Positions 34,502 through 43,732 of a DNA stretch of 64,000 bases are shown here, piece after piece. This DNA comes from Eutrophovita sp913057845. GTDB lineage: Bacteria > Pseudomonadota > Gammaproteobacteria > Burkholderiales > Eutrophovitaceae. The notes below the pieces were generated by a model. That model ran no database searches. It worked only from the letters and a program-made list of their open reading frames with translations, and was not told where the DNA came from. Where the stretch lies: the NCBI GenBank assembly GCA_963925895.1, contig CAWUVH010000011.1, positions 62,001 through 126,000 on the forward strand, in the 5' to 3' direction. How positions within the stretch are numbered: position 1 is the stretch's first letter; each line of letters begins with the position of its first letter. The position numbers and the translations under genes are program-made.

Positions 34502-35722
34502 TTACCTGACCTCTTTAGATTCCACATACTTAAATTTACTTAAACCCTCTAAAGCCGACTCCCTAGCGACAGCATTAACGCTAAAAACTTCTTCAATAGA
34601 ATTAGGATTCGGCGCATTGAAGTCACCCATCACCGATTCGATGAGTATAGAAATGTCAGAAAATCTAATTTTCTTCTCAAGAAACGCATCCACAACGACC
34701 TCATTAATTGCGTTAAGACCCACAACTGCTGCTCGACCCTTAGATAAACTTTCATAGGCTAACGATAAACAAGGAAACCGCTCAAAGTCTGGAGCCTGAA
34801 ACTGTAGTGTGGATATATCCCCCAAACTCAGTGGTTTAACATTAAGACGTGCGCGATGCGGGTAATTTAAAGCATGACCAATTGGGACCCGCATATCGGG
34901 ATTGGCCAATTGGGCTAGCGTTGACCCATCAACATACTGAACCATCGAATGCACAATACTTTGCGGATGCACCACCACCTCAATGGTATCAACTGGGGCA
35001 GCAAACAAATAATGCGCCTCGATAACCTCAAGCCCTTTGTTCATCATGGTTGCCGAATCAATCGAAATCTTTTTACCCATATTCCACTTCGGATGCTTAA
35101 TGGCTTGAGACACAGAAACATTCCTAAGCTCGTTCATTGGAGTATTTAAAAATGGTCCTCCGGAGGCTGTCAAAAGTATTTTCAATATACCTTGGTCAGA
35201 TGAATATGGTGGCGCACTCTGAGAAAGACACTGAAATATTGCGTTATGTTCACTGTCTATCGGAAGAATGGTTGCGTGATTTTTCTTTGCAACATCAACC
35301 AAAAAATTACCGGCCATTACCAAAGGTTCTTTATTTGCCACCAATACGGTTTTACTTTGACAAAGCGCATGATAAATCGAATCAAGTCCTACAGCTCCTA
35401 CGATACCGGCGACAACAATGTCAACGTCATCATGAGAAACAATCTCGTTAAGACTCTCAGGGCCGCTCAAAACCGCCACATCAAGACAATTGGCCTTCAC
35501 TTTAGTCAATAGGGCCTGATACAAATCTGGATCTGTAATCACAAGATACTTGGGATGATAAATATGACACTGCGCAACCAAAAGATCGATGTTGGAATGA
35601 GCAGTCAATGCAAACACCTGGAACCGATCAGACTGTTGGTCAATGACAGAGAGCGTACTTAGCCCAATACTGCCTGTAGATCCGAGTACGCAGACAAATT
35701 TTTTATCTGAAATCACACCCAT
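34502..35722 (-). CDS. dxr: 1-deoxy-D-xylulose 5-phosphate reductoisomerase
   Basis: The 406-residue protein has the NADPH-binding LGSTGSIGLSTLSVID near the N-terminus, ANKEPLVMAG, the metal/substrate segment LPIDSEHNAIFQCL and NMGKKISIDSATMMNKGLE. It makes MEP in the non-mevalonate isoprenoid pathway. I start it at the ATG at 35722, which overlaps the cdsA stop by one base (TGATG); the TTG immediately before is less likely. Confidence 0.97.
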   Translation of the reverse strand: MGVISDKKFVCVLGSTGSIGLSTLSVIDQQSDRFQVFALTAHSNIDLLVAQCHIYHPKYLVITDPDLYQALLTKVKANCLDVAVLSGPESLNEIVSHDDVDIVVAGIVGAVGLDSIYHALCQSKTVLVANKEPLVMAGNFLVDVAKKNHATILPIDSEHNAIFQCLSQSAPPYSSDQGILKILLTASGGPFLNTPMNELRNVSVSQAIKHPKWNMGKKISIDSATMMNKGLEVIEAHYLFAAPVDTIEVVVHPQSIVHSMVQYVDGSTLAQLANPDMRVPIGHALNYPHRARLNVKPLSLGDISTLQFQAPDFERFPCLSLAYESLSKGRAAVVGLNAINEVVVDAFLEKKIRFSDISILIESVMGDFNAPNPNSIEEVFSVNAVARESALEGLSKFKYVESKEVR

Positions 35723-36549
35723 CAATAAAATATCTGCATGACTAAAAAGGAAAAAGGCAACAAAGCGGTCATGCTATCGACACGATCAAGCAAACCCCCA
35801 TGTCCAGGTAAGATTGCGCCACTATCTTTAACGCCTGAAACTCGTTTCAAGTAAGACTCGAAAAGATCGCCCACTACACAAATCATCGTGAAGGATAGGA
35901 TAAGCATGCCAAAGAGAATCCAGCCTAACTCTAAAAAAACGTCCTCATAAAATAAACGAAGCAATAAAGCATACACAGCAAGTACGAACAGCCCTCCTAG
36001 GACACCCTCAATGGTTTTTCCTGGGCTAATCGATGGGAGTAGCTTAGTCTTGCCTAAACTTTTTCCGAAAACATAACCACCGATATCAACAAGCCATACA
36101 CCAGACAATACGAAGAATAATCCGTACGGCTGCAGCTGCAAGGCAACCAGAACATACCAAACTGGAACAATCAAAAGAACACCCATTAAAACGTTGGGAA
36201 CGTAACTCCGCGTGCTAAGTCGATAGCGAATCAAAAATGGAACAAGGAACATCCAAAAAAGAACTGCGAGCCAACACATAAGTGTAGCAACGGCATTCAA
36301 CACGGCACCAAATCTGGCGAACAAGAGAAATGGAAGTGAGCAGATGGCAACGCACAGCAGGACAAAAATTACCACACGCTGTCGACTCCACCCAAAAAGT
36401 CTCGAGTATTCACAAGCAGTCATAGCAAGAGGAATTAACAATAGGAGTCCCCATAACCATTGTGGGAAACTGAATATCGCCAGCACTAGAACACTGATCA
36501 GAATGACTGATGTGACAACTCTAGAGATCAAACCTGCGTATTGCGTCAT
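35722..36549 (-). CDS. cdsA: Phosphatidate cytidylyltransferase
   Basis: The 275-residue polytopic membrane protein ends with the CDP-alcohol synthase signature LKRVSGVKDSGAILPGHGG followed by LLDRVDSM. It makes CDP-diacylglycerol for all phospholipids. It overlaps uppS by four bases (ATGA) and dxr by one. The protein is hydrophobic throughout, with about eight segments. Confidence 0.95.
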   Translation of the reverse strand: MTQYAGLISRVVTSVILISVLVLAIFSFPQWLWGLLLLIPLAMTACEYSRLFGWSRQRVVIFVLLCVAICSLPFLLFARFGAVLNAVATLMCWLAVLFWMFLVPFLIRYRLSTRSYVPNVLMGVLLIVPVWYVLVALQLQPYGLFFVLSGVWLVDIGGYVFGKSLGKTKLLPSISPGKTIEGVLGGLFVLAVYALLLRLFYEDVFLELGWILFGMLILSFTMICVVGDLFESYLKRVSGVKDSGAILPGHGGLLDRVDSMTALLPFSFLVMQIFY

Positions 36550-37304
36550 GAATCTTCCTCAGTTTTTGATAAGACCCCAGTCTCTAATCCAGTTCTACCA
36601 AATCGCCGTTCCCGACCTGAATAATGCCGAAGCGCGTTCATAAACTCATTCGAATCGAAATCCGGCCAGAGCACGTCAGTAAAATAAAGCTCGGTATAGA
36701 CCAGATCCCAAATCAAAAAATTACTGATGCGTACTTCACCCCCGGTGCGAATAAGCAAATCCGGTTCGGGAGCAAAGTTTAATTGCATATACCTCGACAA
36801 GACTTCCTCTGAAATCTCCTCAACACCTTGTTGCCTAGCCGCCCTGACTGCATTAACGACGTCCCAACGTCCTCCGTAATTAGCAGCCAGCGTGAGCGTA
36901 AGCCCCGAATTGCCTTCTGTTTGCCGTTCAGACCTTTCAAGGAGCTCCTGCAACGTCAGCGAAAACTTAGTTCGATCACCAATCACCTTAAAACGAACAT
37001 TATTTTCGTGGAGTTTCGCCACTTCTTCTTCCAAAGCTTTCTGAAAGAGCGACATCAAAAATGAAACCTCATCTGCGGGACGTCTCCAGTTCTCACTGGA
37101 AAAAGCAAATAAGGTTAGAAATGGAATGTCATTTTGATGACAAAATTCTACCGTTGACCGAACCGATTTTAGACCACTTCGGTGACCCATTACTCGAGGT
37201 AAAAATCTATTTTTAGCCCACCTGCCGTTGCCATCCATAATGATGGCCACATGACTAGGTTTCGGCCCGCTATCAGGTATCTGTTGAGTCGTTGATTTTT
37301 TCAC
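36546..37304 (-). CDS. uppS: Undecaprenyl diphosphate synthase
   Basis: The 252-residue cis-prenyltransferase has the pyrophosphate-binding AIIMDGNGRWAKNR with catalytic D24, GHRSGLKSVRS, FLTLFAFSSENWRRP and the C-terminal EPDLLIRTGGEVRISNFLIW. It makes the C55 lipid carrier precursor for peptidoglycan and LPS. The start is a GTG, five bases after frr. Confidence 0.97.
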   Translation of the reverse strand: MKKSTTQQIPDSGPKPSHVAIIMDGNGRWAKNRFLPRVMGHRSGLKSVRSTVEFCHQNDIPFLTLFAFSSENWRRPADEVSFLMSLFQKALEEEVAKLHENNVRFKVIGDRTKFSLTLQELLERSERQTEGNSGLTLTLAANYGGRWDVVNAVRAARQQGVEEISEEVLSRYMQLNFAPEPDLLIRTGGEVRISNFLIWDLVYTELYFTDVLWPDFDSNEFMNALRHYSGRERRFGRTGLETGVLSKTEEDS

Positions 37305-37309
37305 TGTAC

Positions 37310-37873
37310 CTATACATCGAGCAAATCTTTTTCCTTACTCACGAGTGCCACATCAACCTCGGCGATGTACTTATCTGTGGTTTTCTGAACCTCATCTTGA
37401 GATCGACGCTCGTCATCCTCCGAGATTGCTTTATCTTTCAGTAAGTTTTTAAGTTCAGTATTAGAATCGCGCCTAATATTACGAATAGCCACCTTTGCTG
37501 CTTCCGCTTCTTTTCGAACCACTTTGACTAAATCTTTTCTTCGCTCCTCAGTCAAAGCAGGCATCGGAACACGAATTTGCTCTCCAAGTGAAGCGGGGTT
37601 TAAACCGAGATCAGATTCTCGAATAACCTTTTCCACAACAGCTGTCATCGTTTTTTCCCAGGGAACTACTGATAGCGTCCTAGAATCAATAGCGGTCACA
37701 TTCGCGACCTGCGTCAGCGGCGTCATTGATCCGTAATAATCAACCTGGATATGTTCCAAAATCGAAGGGTGCGCACGCCCCGTCCGGATCTTCTGCAGAT
37801 CTAATTTCAATACGTCTAGAGATTTTCCCATTCTCTCTAGCGCCTCACTCAATACAATCGAAACATCAGACAT
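37310..37873 (-). CDS. frr: Ribosome recycling factor
   Basis: The 187-residue protein has the RRF core KIRTGRAHPSILEHIQVDYYGS, near-universal in the family, and the long helical segments EERRKDLVKVVRKEAEAAKV. With EF-G it splits post-termination ribosomes. It follows pyrH by 18 bases. Confidence 0.98.
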   Translation of the reverse strand: MSDVSIVLSEALERMGKSLDVLKLDLQKIRTGRAHPSILEHIQVDYYGSMTPLTQVANVTAIDSRTLSVVPWEKTMTAVVEKVIRESDLGLNPASLGEQIRVPMPALTEERRKDLVKVVRKEAEAAKVAIRNIRRDSNTELKNLLKDKAISEDDERRSQDEVQKTTDKYIAEVDVALVSKEKDLLDV

Positions 37874-37891
37874 TTCGTTCCCTTTATTTCA

Positions 37892-38617
37892 TCAATCGTG
37901 GACGAGTGTGCCTTCTTTGCCACCCATCACAGCATTCTTTAAGGCCCCCGGCTTCAAGATACTAAAAACACATAGAGGTAGCTTTTGATCGCGACACAGG
38001 GTGAGCGCCGTAGCGTCCATGACTTTCAATTTCTTCTCAATTGCCTCATCGAAATGAATATCTTCATACCTAGTAGCATTGACATTTTTCAGAGGGTCAT
38101 CTGAGTACACGCCGTCTACTTTAGTGGCTTTAAATACAATATCTACATTCATTTCCATACCTCTAAGTGCCGCTGCCGTATCTGTCGTAAAAAATGGATT
38201 TCCAGTGCCAGCAGCAAATATTACAATCTGCCCTTGCTCAAGATAGCGTATAGATTTTCCCCGCACATAAGGCTCAGCGACTTGTTCTATATTTAGCGCT
38301 GAGACGACTCGACTTTTCGTACTAAACCTTTTGAAGGCGTCCTGCAAAGCAAGTGCATTCATCACCGTTGCCAGCATACCCATATAATCTGCAGTCGCAC
38401 GATCCATACCTGACGCGGCTGGAGCGACACCACGAAAAATATTACCGCCTCCAATGACAATAGCCATTTGGACACCAAGCTTTGACACCTCGACTAATTC
38501 AGAAACGATACGGTCTATAGTGATGCGATTAACTCCGTACGAATCCTCGCCCATAAGGGCTTCTCCAGAGAGTTTAACCAGAATTCGCTTAAACTTAAGA
38601 TCCTTAGAGATTTTCAT
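37892..38617 (-). CDS. pyrH: Uridylate kinase
   Basis: The 241-residue amino-acid-kinase-fold protein has RILVKLSGEALMG, AIVIGGGNIFRG, MDRATADYMGMLATVMNALA and the C-terminal SILKPGALKNAVMG. It phosphorylates UMP to UDP. The order rpsB-tsf-pyrH-frr is near universal in proteobacteria. Confidence 0.98.
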   Translation of the reverse strand: MKISKDLKFKRILVKLSGEALMGEDSYGVNRITIDRIVSELVEVSKLGVQMAIVIGGGNIFRGVAPAASGMDRATADYMGMLATVMNALALQDAFKRFSTKSRVVSALNIEQVAEPYVRGKSIRYLEQGQIVIFAAGTGNPFFTTDTAAALRGMEMNVDIVFKATKVDGVYSDDPLKNVNATRYEDIHFDEAIEKKLKVMDATALTLCRDQKLPLCVFSILKPGALKNAVMGGKEGTLVHD

Positions 38618-38625
38618 CGCACTGG

Positions 38626-39510
38626 TTAAGACTTATTCGCCATCTGAGCAGCCACCTCAGCCGCAAAGTCATCAACCTTTTTCTCAATACCCTCACCCAC
38701 GACAAATAAAGCGAATGAATCAACGCTCGATTGGGTCTCATTGAGTAATTTTTCGACTGACTTCTTATCGTCCTTCACAAAGACTTGTCCATAAAGGGTA
38801 ACTTCTGACAAATACTTTTGAACGCTTCCCTCGACAATTTTCTCGACAATGTTCTCAGGCTTTCCAGACTCAATTGCTCTTGCCTTCGCGATTTCACGTT
38901 CTCTATCCAACACATTAGCGTCTATATCTTTAGACGAGAGTGCAACCGGCTTTACTGCAGCTATGTGCATCGCTAAATCCTTACCAAGTTCCGGGGAACC
39001 ATTAACGACATCAACCAGTGCACCAATTCTGTTCCCATGCAAATAAAACGCGAGCGATCCTTTAGCATCGAACTTTCTCGCTCTCCTGAGAGAAATATTT
39101 TCACCCAACTTCATAATCAAAGACTGCCTCACCTCTTCAATGGTTTCACCTTGAGGAAGCTTCTGATTAGAGATGGCAGCAATGTCGGTTTCATTAGTTA
39201 AGTTCACGACTTCGGCCACATTGTTGATGAACTTAAGAAAACTTTCATCTTTGCCTACAAAGTCAGTCTCACAATTCACCTCGACTATCGCACCTTGCTT
39301 TGCGTCAGCACTAATAGATATCGCAATGGCGCCCTCAGCCGCAATTCGACCAGACACCTTGTTAGCTTTAGAGCCACCTTTGATGCGCATTAAATCTTCG
39401 GCCTTAACTAGGTCGCCCTCTGTCTCTGTGAGTGCTTTTTTACACTCCATCATCCCCAGACCAGTTCTTTCTCTAAGTTCTTTTACTAAACTCGCAGTAA
39501 TCTGCGTCAT
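38626..39510 (-). CDS. tsf: Elongation factor Ts
   Basis: The 294-residue protein has the N-terminal UBA-like domain with LRERTGLGMMECKKAL and the conserved EVNCETDFVGKDESFLKF. It is the nucleotide exchange factor for EF-Tu. A ribosome site GAGGGAG precedes the ATG. It lies 135 bases behind rpsB, separated by a strong hairpin. Confidence 0.98.
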   Translation of the reverse strand: MTQITASLVKELRERTGLGMMECKKALTETEGDLVKAEDLMRIKGGSKANKVSGRIAAEGAIAISISADAKQGAIVEVNCETDFVGKDESFLKFINNVAEVVNLTNETDIAAISNQKLPQGETIEEVRQSLIMKLGENISLRRARKFDAKGSLAFYLHGNRIGALVDVVNGSPELGKDLAMHIAAVKPVALSSKDIDANVLDREREIAKARAIESGKPENIVEKIVEGSVQKYLSEVTLYGQVFVKDDKKSVEKLLNETQSSVDSFALFVVGEGIEKKVDDFAAEVAAQMANKS

Positions 39511-39607
39511 CGTGTTAGCTCCCTCATACGTTATTCATTCGTTCAACCACAAAATCTTGTTAGTTCACAGTTATATCGACTGAACTCACTGAAAAAAGAT
39601 AAAAATA

Positions 39608-39625
39608 TGGGGGCTGATGCCCCCA
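39608..39625 (-). terminator. Hairpin with T-rich tail between rpsB and tsf
   Basis: On the minus strand TGGGGGC-ATCA-GCCCCCA is followed by TATTTTTATCTTTTTTC, 21 bases after the rpsB stop. This is a good intrinsic terminator form. Because tsf follows in the same operon, it is likely partial, setting more S2 than EF-Ts transcript. Confidence 0.75.
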
Positions 39626-39645
39626 GTATTGCCCCTTAGAGAACG

Positions 39646-40392
39646 TTAGCTCTCCTGCTTGGGCTCAACACCCTCAGCCTCAACACCTTGCTCAGCAGCT
39701 ATCTCAGCCAAAGATTGTTCACGACCTGCCAATATCGCGTCGGCAATACCCCTTGCGTACAATTGGATCGCTTTGTTTGCGTCATCGTTACCAGGAATAA
39801 CGTAATCAATACCCACAGGCGAGTGATTTGTATCCACAACACCGATAATTGGTATACCAAGCTTGGTTGCTTCCTCAACTGCGATTTTTTGATAGCCAAC
39901 ATCTACGATAAACAAAGCATCCGGTAAAGACGGCATATCCTTAATACCACCCAGGCTTTTGTCTAACTTTTCGATTTCACGTTGATAGAACAAACTTTCT
40001 TTCTTAGACATGCGCTCATCAGCTCCGTCTGCCATTAAGGCTTCCATGTCTTTTAAACGCTTCGTGGACTGCTTCACCGTTTTATAGTTAGTCAACATAC
40101 CACCCAACCAGCGGTGATTTACAAAAGGAGCTCCCGCTCGAAGCGCTTCTTCTTTAATGATATCTCGCGCTTGACGTTTCGTTCCAACAAAAAGAATTTT
40201 TCCCTTATTTGCCGATAATTGCTGCGCGTAATTAGACGCTTCGCGGAACATCGCTAAGGTTTTCTCTAAATTGACGATATGAATTTTGTTTCTATGGCCG
40301 AAGATAAATGGGGCCATTTTCGGGTTCCAAAATTTGGTTTGATGACCAAAGTGAACTCCCGCGTCTAACATTTCACGCATTGTGACTGACAT
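39646..40392 (-). CDS. rpsB: 30S ribosomal protein S2
   Basis: The 248-residue protein has MREMLDAGVHFGHQTKFWNP at the start, then KMAPFIFG, and later FVNHRWLGGMLTNYKT and PDALFIVDV, all S2 landmarks. The acidic C-terminal tail ends the protein. CAGGAGTAGAA precedes the ATG. The 181-base leader upstream contains a promoter and ends the rlmB operon. Confidence 0.98.
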   Translation of the reverse strand: MSVTMREMLDAGVHFGHQTKFWNPKMAPFIFGHRNKIHIVNLEKTLAMFREASNYAQQLSANKGKILFVGTKRQARDIIKEEALRAGAPFVNHRWLGGMLTNYKTVKQSTKRLKDMEALMADGADERMSKKESLFYQREIEKLDKSLGGIKDMPSLPDALFIVDVGYQKIAVEEATKLGIPIIGVVDTNHSPVGIDYVIPGNDDANKAIQLYARGIADAILAGREQSLAEIAAEQGVEAEGVEPKQES

Positions 40393-40503
40393 TTCTACTC
40401 CTGTTTGGGTTATGCCTCCATTCGACGGAACTCATTAACTGAGCACCCGAACAAATCGAATGTGCGAATTTCATCCATAGCCTTACAGGCCATTTCTGAT
40501 AGT

Positions 40504-40536
40504 GAGAATTATATATTAAAATTCTCAGAAAATCAC
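40504..40536 (-). promoter_or_regulatory. Predicted rpsB promoter with inverted repeat
   Basis: On the minus strand a perfect -10 TATAAT (40508-40513) is preceded by GTGATT (40531-40536) at 17 bases. The -10 lies within GAGAATT-N9-AATTCTC (40504-40526), an exact seven-base inverted repeat. Transcription would give a leader of about 110 bases before rpsB, fit for S2 autoregulation, though I cannot identify the known S2 leader structure. Confidence 0.45.
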
Positions 40537-40540
40537 GAAT

Positions 40541-40560
40541 ATAGGCTCTTTTAGCCCTAT
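40541..40560 (-). terminator. Hairpin after rlmB
   Basis: ATA-GGCT-CTTTT-AGCC-C-TAT reads as a hairpin with one bulge, 14 bases after the rlmB stop. On the minus strand it is followed by ATTCGTGATTTTC. It is a weak candidate terminator for rnr-rlmB just upstream of the rpsB promoter. Confidence 0.4.
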
Positions 40561-40573
40561 CACCCGCTTAAAA

Positions 40574-41314
40574 TCAAGACTTCAGTCTCGTGGCCTCATA
40601 TAAACATATACCTACCGATACCGCGACATTAAGACTCTCAATAACTTCCGTTATGGGAATAGAAACCAAATGATCACACGTTTCCTTGGTAAGCCTTCTA
40701 GCTCCAGACCCCTCCGCGCCAAAAACGAGAACAGTTCGGCTTGTAAAGCTGAAGTCCCTAATCGACTCCTCAGCCTCGCCATCGGTACCCACAATCCAAA
40801 AATCCGCTTCCTTAAGTAAACGCAAGGACCTAGCCAAGTTCGTCACACTGATTAGAGGGATTATCCCCGCCGCACCACTGGCTACCTTTTCGACAACATC
40901 TGTAATTCCAACCGAACGATCTTTTGGCACAATGATCGCAGCCGCCCCAAAAGCACATGCTGAACGCATGATCGCACCCAAATTCCTAGGGTCGGTAACC
41001 CCATCAAGAACCACGAAAAGTTGAGCGTCAGATGGTCCGGCAATTAAATCCTCAAGGCTCACGACAGTTTGATCAACAGTAACCGAAGCCACAACTCCCT
41101 GGTGCGACACACCAGGCAACATGTTATTTAGACGCTCCACATCACAGCGTAACGTTTTAACATTTGCCTCATTTAGCCTCTCCTCTAACTTACGAATCCG
41201 GGCATCCCTTCTCTTGCGATCAATAAAGACTTCACTGATTGTCGCAGGACTATGCCTCAACCTCGCAAACACCGCATGAAAACCAAAAATACGAGAATCT
41301 CCCTTAACGGACAT
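40574..41314 (-). CDS. rlmB: 23S rRNA (guanosine-2'-O-)-methyltransferase RlmB
   Basis: The 246-residue SpoU methyltransferase has the N-terminal substrate-binding domain FGFHAVFARLRHSP. The three trefoil-knot motifs follow: LDGVTDPRNLGAIMRSA, LVFGAEGSGARRL and IPITEVIESLNVAVSVGI. It methylates G2251 of 23S rRNA in E. coli. The ATG at 41314 overlaps the rnr stop by 11 bases; the longer frame to 41341 is unlikely. Confidence 0.95.
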   Translation of the reverse strand: MSVKGDSRIFGFHAVFARLRHSPATISEVFIDRKRRDARIRKLEERLNEANVKTLRCDVERLNNMLPGVSHQGVVASVTVDQTVVSLEDLIAGPSDAQLFVVLDGVTDPRNLGAIMRSACAFGAAAIIVPKDRSVGITDVVEKVASGAAGIIPLISVTNLARSLRLLKEADFWIVGTDGEAEESIRDFSFTSRTVLVFGAEGSGARRLTKETCDHLVSIPITEVIESLNVAVSVGICLYEATRLKS

Positions 41315-43541
41315 GACGTCTACCCTTTTTTTGATGAGCACGCTTCAAAGTCACGCGCCCGGTCTCAACATTAGCCTCACTGATATAAACCGGGACACTA
41401 TCACCAAGTCGATAGGTCGCCCCTGTCTCACTGCCTGTAAATGATACGGATCCGTCATCTAAGTTAAAAAATTCGTTGCCCAACTCTGAAACGTGCAGCA
41501 ACCCCTCGAGACAAAGATCATCCAAGAAAATGAAACAACCAAATGAAGCGACGCTGACTACACGACCAGCGTATTCTTCTCCGATACACCTACCAGCGAC
41601 AGTTGCATTTAACCAGCCGTGTGTCCAGCGAACAGCCTCCTCTACCTTGCGTTCGTTCGAAGAACAATGCTCCCCTAATTTCTCTATATCAGTAACCCTC
41701 TCATGAGGATGCCCCAATTGAGTTTTAATCGCACGATGCACCATTAAATCTGGATATCTTCTAATCGGAGAGGTGAAATGAGCATAGCTTTGATAGGCTA
41801 AACCAAAATGACCTGTAGGCGTCGGCGTATAGCGCGCCTGGTTCATCGTTCGCAACACCGCATTTTGAATTGACTCTCCCGCCGGATGATCACGGCTTGC
41901 TTCCAAAATTGCCAAAAAGTCAGATGGTGTAGGGCGGGCCGCAATTTTTAGCTCGAAATCAAGGCTAATTAAAAACTCCGCTAATTTAGCTATTTTGGCT
42001 GAATCTGGTTCGGGATGAGCTCTATATAAAAAAGGCTCTTTATTAGCTTTGAGAAACTCAGCAGCTGCGACATTGGCGCAAAGCATGGCTTCTTCAATCA
42101 TCTTGCTGGAAAAAAACCGCTCTTGTGTCTGTATCGCTGACACTTGACCTGAGTCATCAAACACAAACCCCGATTCGCGAGCATTAATTTCAAGCGCGCC
42201 TCTACCATGTCTATTTTTAAGAAGAGCCTGCGTGAGTACTTTGAGATTAATCAAGCTATCAAAAGTGCCTGACGGCAAGTGAGCTTCAGTCCCAGATTGA
42301 GCCTCATCCAATAGCACATCAACCTCTCTATAAGTCAGTCTTTTTTTCGAGTGGATGACCCCGAGTAGAAACTGAGACTCGACCACTCTTGCCTCGTTAT
42401 CAAGCTCAATCTTAACTGCAACAACCAGCCGGTCTTGATCCGGCTTGAGAGAACAAATCCCAGAAGATAATTCTTCCGGGAGCATGGGGCAAACCAATCT
42501 TGGAAAATAAACACTCGTGCTTCGTTTGCTGGCATCCTGATCAATCAAACTTCGTTGCTTGACATAGTGAGAAACATCCGCGATCGCCACATACAAGAGG
42601 TAACCCTCATCACGACGTTCCACATAAACCGCATCGTCAAAGTCTTTGGCATCTGGGCCATCAATCGTAACAAATGGAAGGCCCCTTAAATCAACCCGAC
42701 TGGATAGACTTGCTTCATCAACCATTTCTGGAATAGCAGCGACTTCAGGGTCGAGCGATTCGTCCCGATGACCTGGAATACCGAATTTATGCAACGATAT
42801 CGAGACTTCAATACCCGGATCATTTATATTTCCTAGACTCTGAATCATGGTCGCCGACCAGGCTTCAGATTGCACATCAAAATGCCCTAATTCGGCCACG
42901 ATCACGTCACCAAGAAAAGCTGTGAGTAACACTTCTTCGGCCAGATGAACCTGATCTTTTATTTCGTCGGCCAGCACACGTGTTACCAGTTTGGTTTTAC
43001 GTTCCTCAACAATTAATATGATGCGGCGCGACCCTTGTTGCGTCAGTACTAAAGGAACCGCAAAAGGTGCACGATCAGGACTAGAGTTCGGTATTCTTAG
43101 CACAACCATTCGGTCGCCATTCAATATGCCACGAGCGTCAGATGACCTGATATACCAATCCCCCTCGCCATCGTGCACAAAAAACCCAAAGCCATCTCGA
43201 TGTAACTCAACCGAACCTGAAGCCACATGAAACAAAGGTCCTTCTAGAACCTCAGCATCACTTCCAATCACTAGAAATTTATTGCGTTCTAATTCGTTAA
43301 GTTTTTGCTGAACACTCGATTTCTTGTACCCGGCTGATCGGCATTGCTCATAAATGTCAGAGACCGACACACCACTCTCAGCAGGGTCCACCAGCGCACA
43401 TAAAATTTGTCGCTGTAGGGGGTCTGGGAAGAACTCTTCGTTGCGGGATCGCTTCCGCGAGAAGTCCCGACCACTTTTCTTCACTTTTCTAGAACTACTC
43501 TGAGCAGCAGTCGTTAGACTTGCTCGTTTTCTTTTTACCAA
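41304..43541 (-). CDS. rnr: Ribonuclease R
   Basis: The 745-residue exoribonuclease has a basic N-terminus, an HTH-like region, cold-shock domains and the RNB catalytic domain. The RNB part shows TIDGPDAKDFDDAVYVE, with the catalytic aspartates, and IADVSHYVKQ. A C-terminal S1 domain holds FGCFIFLDDLCLEGLLHVSEL. The basic KKGRRHVR tail is shorter than in E. coli. It degrades structured RNA 3' to 5'. The start is a TTG with GAGGT upstream. It pairs with rlmB as in many proteobacteria. Confidence 0.96.
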   Translation of the reverse strand: MVKRKRASLTTAAQSSSRKVKKSGRDFSRKRSRNEEFFPDPLQRQILCALVDPAESGVSVSDIYEQCRSAGYKKSSVQQKLNELERNKFLVIGSDAEVLEGPLFHVASGSVELHRDGFGFFVHDGEGDWYIRSSDARGILNGDRMVVLRIPNSSPDRAPFAVPLVLTQQGSRRIILIVEERKTKLVTRVLADEIKDQVHLAEEVLLTAFLGDVIVAELGHFDVQSEAWSATMIQSLGNINDPGIEVSISLHKFGIPGHRDESLDPEVAAIPEMVDEASLSSRVDLRGLPFVTIDGPDAKDFDDAVYVERRDEGYLLYVAIADVSHYVKQRSLIDQDASKRSTSVYFPRLVCPMLPEELSSGICSLKPDQDRLVVAVKIELDNEARVVESQFLLGVIHSKKRLTYREVDVLLDEAQSGTEAHLPSGTFDSLINLKVLTQALLKNRHGRGALEINARESGFVFDDSGQVSAIQTQERFFSSKMIEEAMLCANVAAAEFLKANKEPFLYRAHPEPDSAKIAKLAEFLISLDFELKIAARPTPSDFLAILEASRDHPAGESIQNAVLRTMNQARYTPTPTGHFGLAYQSYAHFTSPIRRYPDLMVHRAIKTQLGHPHERVTDIEKLGEHCSSNERKVEEAVRWTHGWLNATVAGRCIGEEYAGRVVSVASFGCFIFLDDLCLEGLLHVSELGNEFFNLDDGSVSFTGSETGATYRLGDSVPVYISEANVETGRVTLKRAHQKKGRRHVR

Positions 43542-43608
43542 AGTTTTACCTCGGAATGATTAAATAAATTGACAGGCTAATGACAGCTAGCTAGAGTCAC
43601 GCCTCGTA

Positions 43609-43695
43609 GCCCGGATGGCGGAATTGGTAGACGCGTCAGGTTCAGGTCCTGGTAGTGGCAACACTGTGGAGGTTCGAGTCCTCTTTCGGGCACCA
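43609..43695 (+). tRNA. tRNA-Leu (anticodon CAG), CCA encoded
   Basis: The 87-base sequence folds as a class II tRNA. The acceptor stem GCCCGGA pairs with TTCGGGC, the D-arm is GGCGGAATTGGTAGAC, and the anticodon stem TCAGG/CCTGG has loop TTCAGGT (CAG anticodon, reading CUG). A long variable arm AGTGGCAACACT, a T-loop GGTTCGAGTCC and an encoded CCA follow. It lies on the plus strand between the leftward rnr and purA genes. I see no T-run terminator after it. Confidence 0.97.
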
Positions 43696-43732
43696 AAAGG
43701 TGCAGCTGTCGTTGACGGATATCAACTATCCT

